Of a stretch of 64,000 nucleotides of DNA, positions 40,791-49,459 are shown piece by piece. The translations under genes and the position numbers were made by a program. The notes below the pieces were generated by a model. The model saw only the letters and a list, made by a program, of their open reading frames with translations. It was not told the DNA's origin and searched no databases. The DNA is from Furfurilactobacillus entadae (lineage in GTDB: Bacteria; Bacillota; Bacilli; Lactobacillales; Lactobacillaceae), in the NCBI RefSeq assembly GCF_045862745.1, contig NZ_BQXN01000008.1:1-64000 (forward strand), written 5' to 3'. Positions within the stretch are counted from its first letter, which is position 1. Each line of letters opens with the position of its first letter.

Positions 40791-42821
40791 CTAAAATTCG
40801 TGATCATCAAATTCAGACCAGGCTTCATGACTATCCTGAATCCGTTTAAACATTTTTTCCATATCTGCGTTCGTAAAGTGGACGACCACTGGCCGACCAT
40901 GAGGACAGTTAAACGGATTTTGCGTTTGGGCTAAGTCATGCAAGAGCGCTTTGGCCTGCCGATCATCAAGGTGATGATTGGCCTTGATCGACCGTTTACA
41001 ACTCATCATGATGGCCGTTTTTTCACGGAACTTGGCCACCGTCAGCCCACCATCCGTTAACACCCAATCCACCATTTCACGAACCGTGCTCTCTTCCTGC
41101 CCTGAGACAAACCACGTTGGGTGTTGCCGGACAATAAAACTGTTAGCACCAAACGGTTCAAGGATCAGTCCTAATGACCGTAACTCATCCGCAGCATCCC
41201 TAATTTTCAAGGCATCACTCACCGGGTAATCTAAAACAATCGGTACCAACAAGCTTTGAAGGTCGTCGCTTACCTCACCGATCTTCACCCGGTAATATTC
41301 ATACTTGATCCGTTCCTGAGCAGCGTGTTGATCAACTAAGTATAACCCGTCAGCGGCCTGCGCAAACAAAAATGTGCCGTGCATTTGACCAATGTACATC
41401 AGTTCTGGAAACCGTGGCTGCGTTGTCGTTGGTTCCGCCACTTCGGGAACCATTTCAAGGCGCTCACTTGGCACCGCAACGGCAGGGGCCTCCTCGTTTG
41501 CAAACGGTGCAGGCATCGTCTGGGCCTCATAACGCGCATCAAACGCCGTCATCGACGCACTGGTCATGTCATCGCGTTGATGAATCACCACAGGGGCTAA
41601 CGCCTGGGTTGGGAGCGCGTCAGGTAACGATGGCGCCTGCTCCTCAGGTAACGCCACCGCTTCATCAGCCGGCGCTGGCATACTTGTGGCAGCTTGCACC
41701 GTTTTTTGTGGCTGTGCATAAGTCACGTTAATCCGCGCATCGTGAATGGTCGAGGCCTGTGTCAACTGCTCGCCCAGTGCCACCGGATCCACCGTTTGTT
41801 CCCCGTGTAAATTTTGATAAGCATCCGGAATCAAGTTTTCCGTTGCCAGCCGGTTGTAAACTGCTTTATCGATCAGGTCAGCCAGTTGTGGTTCTTTACT
41901 CAACCGGACTTCCTGTTTTGTCGGGTGAACGTTTACATCCACCAGCAGTGGATCCATCGTTAAGTTTAGAACCGCGATGGGATAACGCCCAACCATGAGC
42001 TTTGAGCCATACCCTTTGATCAACGCCTTCGTCAGTTGAAAGTTTTTAATCGCCCGACCGTTGATCAGCACTGAAATGTAGTTTCGTGAGGCCCGCGTCA
42101 ATTCTGGAAGGGCAACAAAACCCGTCAGTTGAAAATCCGCGTCTTCTGCCTGAATGGCAACCATTTTCCGGGCCGTTTGAACTCCATAAATCCCGGCAAT
42201 GACCTGTTGCAGATCACCACGCCCCGCCGTTTTCATTAATTCACGCCCGTTATGCCGCAAACTGAATGCAATTTCCGGGTGCCCCAGGGCCAACCGGTTA
42301 ACCGTATCAACGATATTGGCTAGTTCCGTTTGTGGCGACTTTAGGTACTTTAACCGTGCTGGTGTATTAAAGAACAGGTCACTAACCGTAACCTCTGTCC
42401 CCGGCCGGGACGCGCCTGATGTATGGCTTAGGATCTCGCCACCCTTAACGTGGATTTCACTACCGGCACCACGCCCCGTCGCCGTTTTTAACCACACGTC
42501 GGCGACTGACGCAATACTTGGCAACGCTTCACCTCGAAATCCTAATGAGTGAACCCGAAATAGATCCTCACGTGAGGTGATCTTACTGGTTGCATGTCGT
42601 GAAAATGCAAGCTCAACATCTTCATCGTCGATTCCTTGACCGTCATCCACAATTTGAATGGACTTTAAGCCGGCCTCTTCAATCAGAATATCAATGGTGG
42701 TTGCCTTAGCGTCCACCGCATTTTCAACCAATTCTTTAACGACTGAAGCAGGTCGTTCTACCACTTCACCAGCAGCAATTTGATCCGCCAAAATCGTTGG
42801 TAGTTCATGAATTTTACTCAT
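40791..42821 (-). CDS. mutL: DNA mismatch repair endonuclease MutL
   Basis: A 676-residue GHKL ATPase: ELVENAVDAKATTI near residue 31, IVDDGQGID, HATSKI, and FRGEALPSIASV near residue 94. A low-complexity linker covers about residues 350-460. The C-terminal half has the endonuclease motif DQHAAQERIKYE near residue 490 and CPHGRP near residue 637, as expected in species lacking MutH. Directly downstream of mutS. Confidence 0.97.
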   Translation of the reverse strand: MSKIHELPTILADQIAAGEVVERPASVVKELVENAVDAKATTIDILIEEAGLKSIQIVDDGQGIDDEDVELAFSRHATSKITSREDLFRVHSLGFRGEALPSIASVADVWLKTATGRGAGSEIHVKGGEILSHTSGASRPGTEVTVSDLFFNTPARLKYLKSPQTELANIVDTVNRLALGHPEIAFSLRHNGRELMKTAGRGDLQQVIAGIYGVQTARKMVAIQAEDADFQLTGFVALPELTRASRNYISVLINGRAIKNFQLTKALIKGYGSKLMVGRYPIAVLNLTMDPLLVDVNVHPTKQEVRLSKEPQLADLIDKAVYNRLATENLIPDAYQNLHGEQTVDPVALGEQLTQASTIHDARINVTYAQPQKTVQAATSMPAPADEAVALPEEQAPSLPDALPTQALAPVVIHQRDDMTSASMTAFDARYEAQTMPAPFANEEAPAVAVPSERLEMVPEVAEPTTTQPRFPELMYIGQMHGTFLFAQAADGLYLVDQHAAQERIKYEYYRVKIGEVSDDLQSLLVPIVLDYPVSDALKIRDAADELRSLGLILEPFGANSFIVRQHPTWFVSGQEESTVREMVDWVLTDGGLTVAKFREKTAIMMSCKRSIKANHHLDDRQAKALLHDLAQTQNPFNCPHGRPVVVHFTNADMEKMFKRIQDSHEAWSEFDDHEF

Positions 42822-42859
42822 TATTTAGATCCTCTCCGATTCGTTATTAACAAACCGGC

Positions 42860-45469
42860 TTACTTTAATTGTTGCTGAATTTCATAAAATTTATTCATCA
42901 CGTCCATCGGTGTCATCGCCATCAGGTTCATTTGTTTCAATTCAGCGATGACCACTGCAACCGCCGGATCTTCGCTGGCCGTGTCAAACAAGGCCAACTG
43001 TTCGTTTGCTGCCGGTTGATCGGACACGGGCGCTTCACTTAATGGTTGCTCAACATCCACCGGCGTTGGCGTCTCGCCTGCCTGCGCCTCTAACTGCGTC
43101 AAAATCGTGCCTGCCCGGGTCAACAGGTTTGTTGGCATCCCGGCTAGTTTGGCAACGTGAATTCCGTAAGATTTATCGGCAGGTCCCGGTTGAATCTGGT
43201 GAAGAAAGACCAGCTGGCCATGTTCTTCCACCGCACCCACGTGCACGTTTTTCAGCGCTGCTAACGACTCTTCAAGCGCCGTCAGTTCATGATAATGCGT
43301 GCTGAACAACGTCTTTGCATGAACATGATCGTGCACATATTCAATAATTGCCTGAGCGAGCGCCATCCCATCATACGTCGCAGTTCCACGGCCAATTTCG
43401 TCAAACAAAATTAAGCTGTTCGCCGTGGCGTTCATCAACGCAGCATTGGCTTCTTGCATCTCGACCATAAACGTCGAGTTCCCAGAAATCAGGTCATCCG
43501 CCGCACCAATACGCGTAAAAATTTGGTCAAAAACGGGCATAGTTGCTGCTTTCGCCGGGACAAAACACCCAATTTGTGCCATCACCACGGTTAGTGCGAG
43601 TTGGCGCATGTACGTACTCTTCCCGGACATATTTGGACCGGTAATCAGCAGAATTTCCGTGTCATCCGGCATCCGGACGTCATTTGGTACATACTCTTGC
43701 TTGCCCAAGACCTTTTCGACAACCGGGTGCCGCCCCGCTTCAATTTCAAGGTCATGCGCCGTGGTTAGCATTGGCCGAACAAACCGGTAATCTTCTGAAA
43801 CGACTGCAAAACTTTGTAAAACATCCAGACTGGCAACCGCTTTTGCTAACCGTTGAAGCCGCTCAATGGCGTCTTTAACAACGTTGCGAACCTTCGTAAA
43901 CAGCTGATATTCCAGTGCTGTGGATTTATCCTGCGCTTCTAAAATCAACGTCTCTTTTTCTTTCAACTCCGGCGTTGAGAACCGCTCAGCATTGGTCAAC
44001 GTTTGCTTGCGTTCATAACGATCCGCCGGAAGCTTCGCCAAGTTCGCTTTCGTCACTTCGATGTAATAGCCAAAGACCCGGTTATAGCCAATCTTCAACG
44101 TGCTGATCCCGGTCGCCGCCCGTTCCTTTGCTTCTAACGCCGCGATCCACTGCTTTCCGTTCTTCATGGCGTCACGGTAGGCATCCAGCTGTTCGTTATA
44201 GCCATCCTTGATCACACCACCATCCGTGACGCCAATTGGTGGTTCGTCCATGATGGCCCGTTCAATCAAATCAGCCACATCGTCAACGGGATCAAGATCC
44301 GTTACAAGCGAACCAAAAATCGTCTGATCCAGTTCAGCCAACACGTACTTCAACTTTGGAATTTGCAATAACGACGTTTTTAACTGAATCAAGTCACGCC
44401 CATTTACGCTCCCAAACGCCACCCGGCCGGCTAACCGTTCCAAGTCGTAGACCTTCACCAGCTCTTCTTGTAGACTTGCCCGTTCAAAGTAGTGTGCCAA
44501 CAACTCAGCCACCTTATCTTGCCGCGCCTGAATGTCCGTTAGTGATAAGAGCGGCCGGTCGATCCATTGTTTCAACAAACGGCCACCCATGGCTGTCTTT
44601 GTTTCATCCAACAACCACAATAACGTGCCCGACTTCTTGCCCGTTCGACTATTGATGACCAGTTCAAGGTTTCTCTTGGCGTGGTGATCCATCTTAAGAA
44701 AATAGGAGGGTTCATACGCCACGGCCCGTTGTAAATGCGCAAGGTCCCGTTTTTGCGTTCCCAATAAATAACTCAGCAACATGGTCACGGCTGCGACCTT
44801 TGTGTGATCGTCTAACCCCTGGGTTACAAAACTTACCTCAGCGTTCGCCATCATGTTCGTTTGGTGAGACACTAAAATCCCTAGTGGTGCAAACCCCGTT
44901 AACGCATCATCCGTCAAGGTATCGTCCACCACGACCTCTTTTGCTTCCACAGCCATGACTTCGTTCATCACAGCCGCAATCGTAGTCAACGTCGCTGTTT
45001 GGACTTCACCGGTAGACACATCCGCGTAAGCAAAACCATACTGGTCACCTTGTTTGGTAACGCCAGCAAGATAATTGTTTTGCTTGGCGCCCTTCACACC
45101 AGTGGCCATCCGCGTGCCTGGCGTGATCAATTGGATGACATCCCGCTTAACCATGCCCTTAGCAACCGTTGGATCTTCTAACTGTTCACAGATGGCCACT
45201 TTATCCCCGTGGTCCACCAAAATATCAATGTAATTTTGAACCGCGTGGTGCGGCACACCACACATCGGGATTGGATCTGCCGCATTATGATTTCTGGCTG
45301 TTAACGTCAACTCTAATAACTGTGAGCCCTTCACTGCGTCGTCATTAAACAGCTCATAAAAATCTCCGATTCGATAAAACAAGAAGGCGTCTGGATATTG
45401 ATCCTTGATGGCCTGATACTGCTTCATCATCGGCGTTTCCATACTTTCTTGAGCCGACTTTTTTGCCAT
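42860..45469 (-). CDS. mutS: DNA mismatch repair protein MutS
   Basis: An 869-residue protein. Mismatch-binding domain with the FYRIGDFYELF phenylalanine-containing motif near residue 31 (Phe-X-Glu form YELF), Walker A ITGPNMSGKSTYMRQ near residue 610, Walker B LILFDEIGRGTATYDG near residue 690 and LFSTHYHELT near residue 725. A Pro/Glu-rich linker precedes the C-terminal helical domain. First gene of mutS-mutL-ruvA-ruvB-yajC. Confidence 0.97.
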   Translation of the reverse strand: MAKKSAQESMETPMMKQYQAIKDQYPDAFLFYRIGDFYELFNDDAVKGSQLLELTLTARNHNAADPIPMCGVPHHAVQNYIDILVDHGDKVAICEQLEDPTVAKGMVKRDVIQLITPGTRMATGVKGAKQNNYLAGVTKQGDQYGFAYADVSTGEVQTATLTTIAAVMNEVMAVEAKEVVVDDTLTDDALTGFAPLGILVSHQTNMMANAEVSFVTQGLDDHTKVAAVTMLLSYLLGTQKRDLAHLQRAVAYEPSYFLKMDHHAKRNLELVINSRTGKKSGTLLWLLDETKTAMGGRLLKQWIDRPLLSLTDIQARQDKVAELLAHYFERASLQEELVKVYDLERLAGRVAFGSVNGRDLIQLKTSLLQIPKLKYVLAELDQTIFGSLVTDLDPVDDVADLIERAIMDEPPIGVTDGGVIKDGYNEQLDAYRDAMKNGKQWIAALEAKERAATGISTLKIGYNRVFGYYIEVTKANLAKLPADRYERKQTLTNAERFSTPELKEKETLILEAQDKSTALEYQLFTKVRNVVKDAIERLQRLAKAVASLDVLQSFAVVSEDYRFVRPMLTTAHDLEIEAGRHPVVEKVLGKQEYVPNDVRMPDDTEILLITGPNMSGKSTYMRQLALTVVMAQIGCFVPAKAATMPVFDQIFTRIGAADDLISGNSTFMVEMQEANAALMNATANSLILFDEIGRGTATYDGMALAQAIIEYVHDHVHAKTLFSTHYHELTALEESLAALKNVHVGAVEEHGQLVFLHQIQPGPADKSYGIHVAKLAGMPTNLLTRAGTILTQLEAQAGETPTPVDVEQPLSEAPVSDQPAANEQLALFDTASEDPAVAVVIAELKQMNLMAMTPMDVMNKFYEIQQQLK

Positions 45470-45627
45470 GTGTTCAAACCCCTTTTTCTTCGTTTGTTAA
45501 TCCTTAAAGCACAGCCCAAACGGATGCTTTAACTCGTTAACCACTTGATTGCAATGTCATAATTTTACCATTTTTTAGCTGGACTGTCTGGTCTCACCAC
45601 ACTGTGCGTAACCACAGCAACATAAAA

Positions 45628-45670
45628 GAACGACACCCCCACTGCCGCTAAGCAATGTGAGTGCCGTTCA
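45628..45670 (-). terminator. Terminator of rny
   Basis: On the minus strand GAACG-CAC-C-CA pairs with TG-G-GTG-CGTTC (three mismatches), followed by TTTT. It lies about 15 bases after the rny stop. Confidence 0.65.
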
Positions 45671-45684
45671 ATGATTAATCGTGA

Positions 45685-47244
45685 CTACTTGGCGTATTCA
45701 ACCGCCCGTGTTTCACGAATAACGGTCACCTTAATGTGACCTGGATACTCAAGATCATTTTCAATTTCGTTCTTAACGTCCCGTGCAATGACGGTCGCTT
45801 GCAGATCATCAACGTCTTGTGGTTTAACGATGACCCGCACTTCACGACCAGCTTGAATGGCATAACTATGTGACACACCATCATGCTGGTTCGCGATTTC
45901 TTCCAACTGCTTCAACCGTTGAATGTAGTTTTCCAACGATTCAGACCGGGCACCCGGCCGGGCAGAGGAAATTGCGTCCGCTGCGCCGACGAGCACCGCG
46001 ATGATGGATGTTGGTTCCACATCTCCGTGGTGAGAAGCAATTGTGTTAATAATAACTGGGTTTTCATGGTACTTCGTTGCCAATTCAACCCCTAGTTCAA
46101 CGTGAGACCCCTCAACTTCGTGGTCCACGGCCTTGCCAATATCGTGTAATAATCCTGCGCGCTTCGCCAGCGCAACATCCTCACCAAGTTCAGCAGCCAT
46201 CACAGCTGTGAGCTTTGCGACTTCAATGGAATGGTTCAAAACATTTTGACCATAACTCGTCCGGTAATTCATCCGACCAATTGTCTTAATTAAATCTGGA
46301 TTCATGGACCGAATGCCCAAATCAAAGACGGTTTGTTCACCAATTTCACGGATTTTTTCATCCATTTCCTTACGTGCTTTTTCAACCATTTCTTCAATTC
46401 GTGCAGGGTGGATCCGGCCGTCAGCGATGAGTTTTTCCAACGCTAACTTTGCAATTTCACGCCGAACGGGATCAAACCCACTCAGCACAACCGCTTCCGG
46501 TGTATCGTCAATGATCAAATCGATTCCGGTTAAGGTCTCTAAGGTCCGAATGTTCCGACCTTCACGACCAATAATGCGGCCCTTCATGTCATCATTTGGC
46601 AACGTCACAACGGTCACAGTGTTGTCGGAAACAGTGTCCGCAACACTCCGTTGAATTGCCGTCACGATCAGGTTTTTGGCCTCTTTATCAGCCGCCGCCT
46701 TGGCTTCTTCTTCACTTTCTTTGATCAGAACGGCTCGCTCATGAGCAAGCTCATCCTTTGTCTCTTTAATAATCAGGTCGCGGGCATCATCTTGTGATAA
46801 CGCCGCCACCCGTTCAACTTCTTGTTGCCGTCGATCGATGAGGTCTGCTGCTGCTTGCTGTTGCTGTGAAAGCACATCCCGATCACTGGCCAACTTGTCC
46901 TCTTTACGAGTTAACTGGGCTTCACGCTTTTCAAACGTGGCGTCCTTGTGGTCTAATGACTCTTCACGCTGCAATAAACGGTCTTCTTGCTTTTGAACTT
47001 CCGCACGTCGATCCTTTAATTCATGTTCGACATCCGTCCGGTACTTGTGGTTTTCCTCACGGGCCTCAAGCAAAGCTTCTTTTTTGGCTGTTTTTGCATC
47101 CTGATGAGCTTGATCAAGAATGGCCTTAGCAGATTTGTTGGCATTGTCAATATCGCGTTCCTGACGCTTTTTGGCAACTTCAAGTCCACTGTACAGACCG
47201 GCAATAATAGCGATGAGCACGAGGATAATAGTGATAATCACCAT
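45685..47244 (-). CDS. rny: Ribonuclease Y
   Basis: About 519 residues. N-terminal membrane helix (VIITIILVLIAIIAGLYSG), long coiled coil (residues 25-190), KH domain with DDMKGRIIGREGRNIRTLE, and HD domain with LLHDIGKAVDHE and ASHHGD. Major mRNA-decay endonuclease of Firmicutes. ATG 47244; the longer frame runs into a different context. It lies after the GntR/ABC cluster and before mutS, at some distance from its usual recA-cinA neighbours. Confidence 0.96.
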   Translation of the reverse strand: MVIITIILVLIAIIAGLYSGLEVAKKRQERDIDNANKSAKAILDQAHQDAKTAKKEALLEAREENHKYRTDVEHELKDRRAEVQKQEDRLLQREESLDHKDATFEKREAQLTRKEDKLASDRDVLSQQQQAAADLIDRRQQEVERVAALSQDDARDLIIKETKDELAHERAVLIKESEEEAKAAADKEAKNLIVTAIQRSVADTVSDNTVTVVTLPNDDMKGRIIGREGRNIRTLETLTGIDLIIDDTPEAVVLSGFDPVRREIAKLALEKLIADGRIHPARIEEMVEKARKEMDEKIREIGEQTVFDLGIRSMNPDLIKTIGRMNYRTSYGQNVLNHSIEVAKLTAVMAAELGEDVALAKRAGLLHDIGKAVDHEVEGSHVELGVELATKYHENPVIINTIASHHGDVEPTSIIAVLVGAADAISSARPGARSESLENYIQRLKQLEEIANQHDGVSHSYAIQAGREVRVIVKPQDVDDLQATVIARDVKNEIENDLEYPGHIKVTVIRETRAVEYAK

Positions 47245-47264
47245 TGTAAAGTCCCGCCCTTCAT

Positions 47265-47291
47265 CAAAAATGGCTGACCGCAAAGCCAGCC
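47265..47291 (-). terminator. Weak terminator after the ABC permease
   Basis: On the minus strand GGCTGGC-TTTG-CGGTCAGCC then ATTTTTG. Short stem; it could also be part of the rny leader. Confidence 0.4.
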
Positions 47292-47376
47292 GCAAACTTT
47301 TAAAGATGTTAAATTGATTATTTACACAAGTTCAGTTTACTGATAAATCAGCGCCCTGTCAATAAAAGGAACAACC

Positions 47377-48154
47377 CTACCCCCAACGTAATCGCAAGAG
47401 CTGATTAAAACCGTAACTAATCGCAAGACCAAGGCCGACAAAAACTAAATTTGTCACGATCAAATTCCCCGGATACTGCATTCCGTGGGTTCCGTGAAAA
47501 CCAAACATCAACCGAACGATTGGTCCCACCCAAGTGTCCATGTAGGAGGTATCGATGCCAGTCATCGCTTTGGCTAACAGTGTTAACATCGCAAGACCCG
47601 TGGCACCGCCCGCAACCATGAGAACCATTTTTCCCCGCCAAGCAAACAAACTCATCACGGAGCCAAACACCATTCCAGCGGCCATAACCAGTAACAGCAC
47701 GCTTAATGAACGGCCCCACTGCCATAACAGTGGTTGAATTTCCTGAACCAGCGGCCGAACCAAACAGTGTCTTACCAACGGCCGCATATGAAGTGGCCCC
47801 CAACGGAATCGCCACAAATGCCCGGTACATAACCGCTATCAGCGACGCCAGTAAAGCGATTGTACTTAAACTAGCCACCTTACTTAGCCAGTAAGTCCGC
47901 CTTGACAGTCCGTTTTGCATAAAGAGACTGTAGCCCTGATACACCAGCGCCCCCATCGCAAAAATCGCCACCACAAAGTAAAAATCTGGATGTGCCTGCT
48001 GGAGCCGGTTTGTGAGTGATGTCATCGTCACCGGTGTTGTCAGACTCTGCAAAACGATTCCAAGCATTCCTAATGCAATTTCAACAAGAATCACGATTCC
48101 TAAGAACTGGAGATCCTGCTTTAACCGGTACCGATAGGCCACCTTAAATTTCAT
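47377..48154 (-). pseudogene. ABC transporter permease, split by a one-base frameshift
   Basis: From ATG 48154 (GGAGG upstream) one frame codes about 135 residues with four membrane segments (for example FLGIVILVEIALGMLGIVL and IALLASLIAVMYRAFVAI) up to GKTLFGSAAG. After that the coding signal moves one base forward into LVQEIQPLLWQWGRSLSVLLLVMAAGMVF and further helices to 47377. The switch lies within about 47745-47765. Deleting one base would restore a protein of about 260 residues. It is the presumed membrane partner of the adjacent ATPase, so if real the transporter is probably inactive. Confidence 0.83.
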
Positions 48155-49001
48155 GCTCATCCTCCGTTAAAGCCACAAACAGGGCCTGTAGATTCAGTGC
48201 CTGTTGGGTTACCGTCGTTGGTAACGTTGGCATTGTTTCAACCATCACGATGGCCGTGGTTTGTTTAGCAAATTGGTGCTGGGCGAGGACGGTGACAGTT
48301 TCTAAGATTGGTGCCATCACATCCGCTGGTCCGCTCAGTTGAACGGCCGTTGCCATTAACGTTTCAACCTGCTCGGCCACTTTGATTTTACCATCAGCAA
48401 TGACCACCACCCCGTTTAAAAGGTGCTCAATTTCTTCAACCAGATGGGTCGAAATAATAAACGTCCGGGGCCGGTCAACATAACTCGCCATGAGCTCATC
48501 GTAAAACCGGCTTCGGTGGTTCGCATCCAGCCCCAACACGGGTTCATCCAGTAAAACGTAATCGACTGGTACACACAATGCCACGATGTCCTTAAAAATC
48601 GTTCGGTAACCCGTTGAAAGGTTCCGAAAGCGGGCATTCACATCCAAGCCAAACACATTAGCCAACCGGTCAGCATTCTCACGGTCAAACGTTCCGTAAA
48701 ACTGGGCGGTTAAATCAAATAGTTGTCGCACCCGACGATCACCAGGATATAGGTTATCCTCGCTCATCAAGTATAGCCGTTGTAATTGCTTATCCCGTTC
48801 ATGGACGGGGGTCCCGTCGATTGTTACCTGACCGCGACTAGCAGGAAGCCGATCTGCAATGATGTTCAGTAGCGTGCTTTTTCCAGCTCCATTACGCCCC
48901 AGCAACCCGTAAATCTGGCCGGCTTCAAAATTAAGGTTGATATTTTTTAACCGTGACGTTTTGCCACTGGTCTTACTGATATTAGTTATTGTTAGTGCCA
49001 T
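48144..49001 (-). CDS. ABC transporter ATP-binding protein (YtrB-like)
   Basis: A 285-residue ATPase. Walker A GLLGRNGAGKSTLLN near residue 35, Q-loop region LYLMSEDN, a degenerate signature NLSTGYRTIFK near residue 126 (LSTGY rather than LSGGQ, seen in GntR-linked ABC families), Walker B YVLLDEPVLGLD near residue 147 and the His switch IISTHL near residue 183. Overlaps the GntR gene upstream by 20 bases and the broken permease gene downstream. Confidence 0.9.
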   Translation of the reverse strand: MALTITNISKTSGKTSRLKNINLNFEAGQIYGLLGRNGAGKSTLLNIIADRLPASRGQVTIDGTPVHERDKQLQRLYLMSEDNLYPGDRRVRQLFDLTAQFYGTFDRENADRLANVFGLDVNARFRNLSTGYRTIFKDIVALCVPVDYVLLDEPVLGLDANHRSRFYDELMASYVDRPRTFIISTHLVEEIEHLLNGVVVIADGKIKVAEQVETLMATAVQLSGPADVMAPILETVTVLAQHQFAKQTTAIVMVETMPTLPTTVTQQALNLQALFVALTEDEHEI

Positions 49002-49368
49002 CGTCACGATACCCCCGTTCAATTAATTCAGTGACATCGCCCTGTGTAAGGTCAATGCTTTTGGCCGCGATAATCAGTGGCCGGATTGTTGTTTCATAAA
49101 AGCTTCCACGGCGTTTAAGAACAATCCGCTCGCGGGCTCCGTCAAGAACAAACATTCCGAGTCCCCGGCGTTTTTCAATCACCTTATCGGCCACCAAAAT
49201 GTTCATCCCTTTAAGAACTGTTGCTGGATTGATGTGGAACTCACGCGAAATTTCTGTTGTGGACGGTACCTGTTCACCAGCTCCGTAGCTATTCACTAAC
49301 ACGGCCTCTTCAATTTGCTCGGCCACCTGCAAATAGAGCGGAGTTGTCCCGTCAAAATCAAATTGCAT
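48982..49368 (-). CDS. GntR family regulator, YtrA subfamily
   Basis: A 128-residue repressor. Winged helix: PLYLQVAEQIEEAVL near residue 10, GEQVPSTTEISREFHINPATVLKGMNILV near residue 35, KRRGLGMFV near residue 71. The short C-terminal helical dimer domain (about 45 residues) marks the YtrA group, which usually represses its own ABC operon. ATG 49368 has GGAG 8 bases upstream. A palindrome sits at its promoter. Confidence 0.93.
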   Translation of the reverse strand: MQFDFDGTTPLYLQVAEQIEEAVLVNSYGAGEQVPSTTEISREFHINPATVLKGMNILVADKVIEKRRGLGMFVLDGARERIVLKRRGSFYETTIRPLIIAAKSIDLTQGDVTELIERGYRDDGTNNN

Positions 49369-49396
49369 GCGTTTTTCTCCAATATCTTCGTTCATC

Positions 49397-49406
49397 TGCC
49401 TAGGCA
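49397..49406. promoter_or_regulatory. Palindromic operator candidate for the GntR regulator
   Basis: TGCCTAGGCA is a perfect 10-base palindrome just downstream of the predicted transcription start of the GntR-ABC operon and 28 bases before the GntR start. Its place suits self-repression. Confidence 0.55.
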
Positions 49407-49414
49407 ATATCTCC

Positions 49415-49443
49415 AGAATAAGCGATGTTCACTACTTCGTCAA
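49415..49443 (-). promoter_or_regulatory. Promoter of the GntR-ABC operon
   Basis: On the minus strand TTGACG (49438-49443), 17 bases, TATTCT (49415-49420). Confidence 0.72.
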
Positions 49444-49459
49444 TTAACTAGGTGACGGT

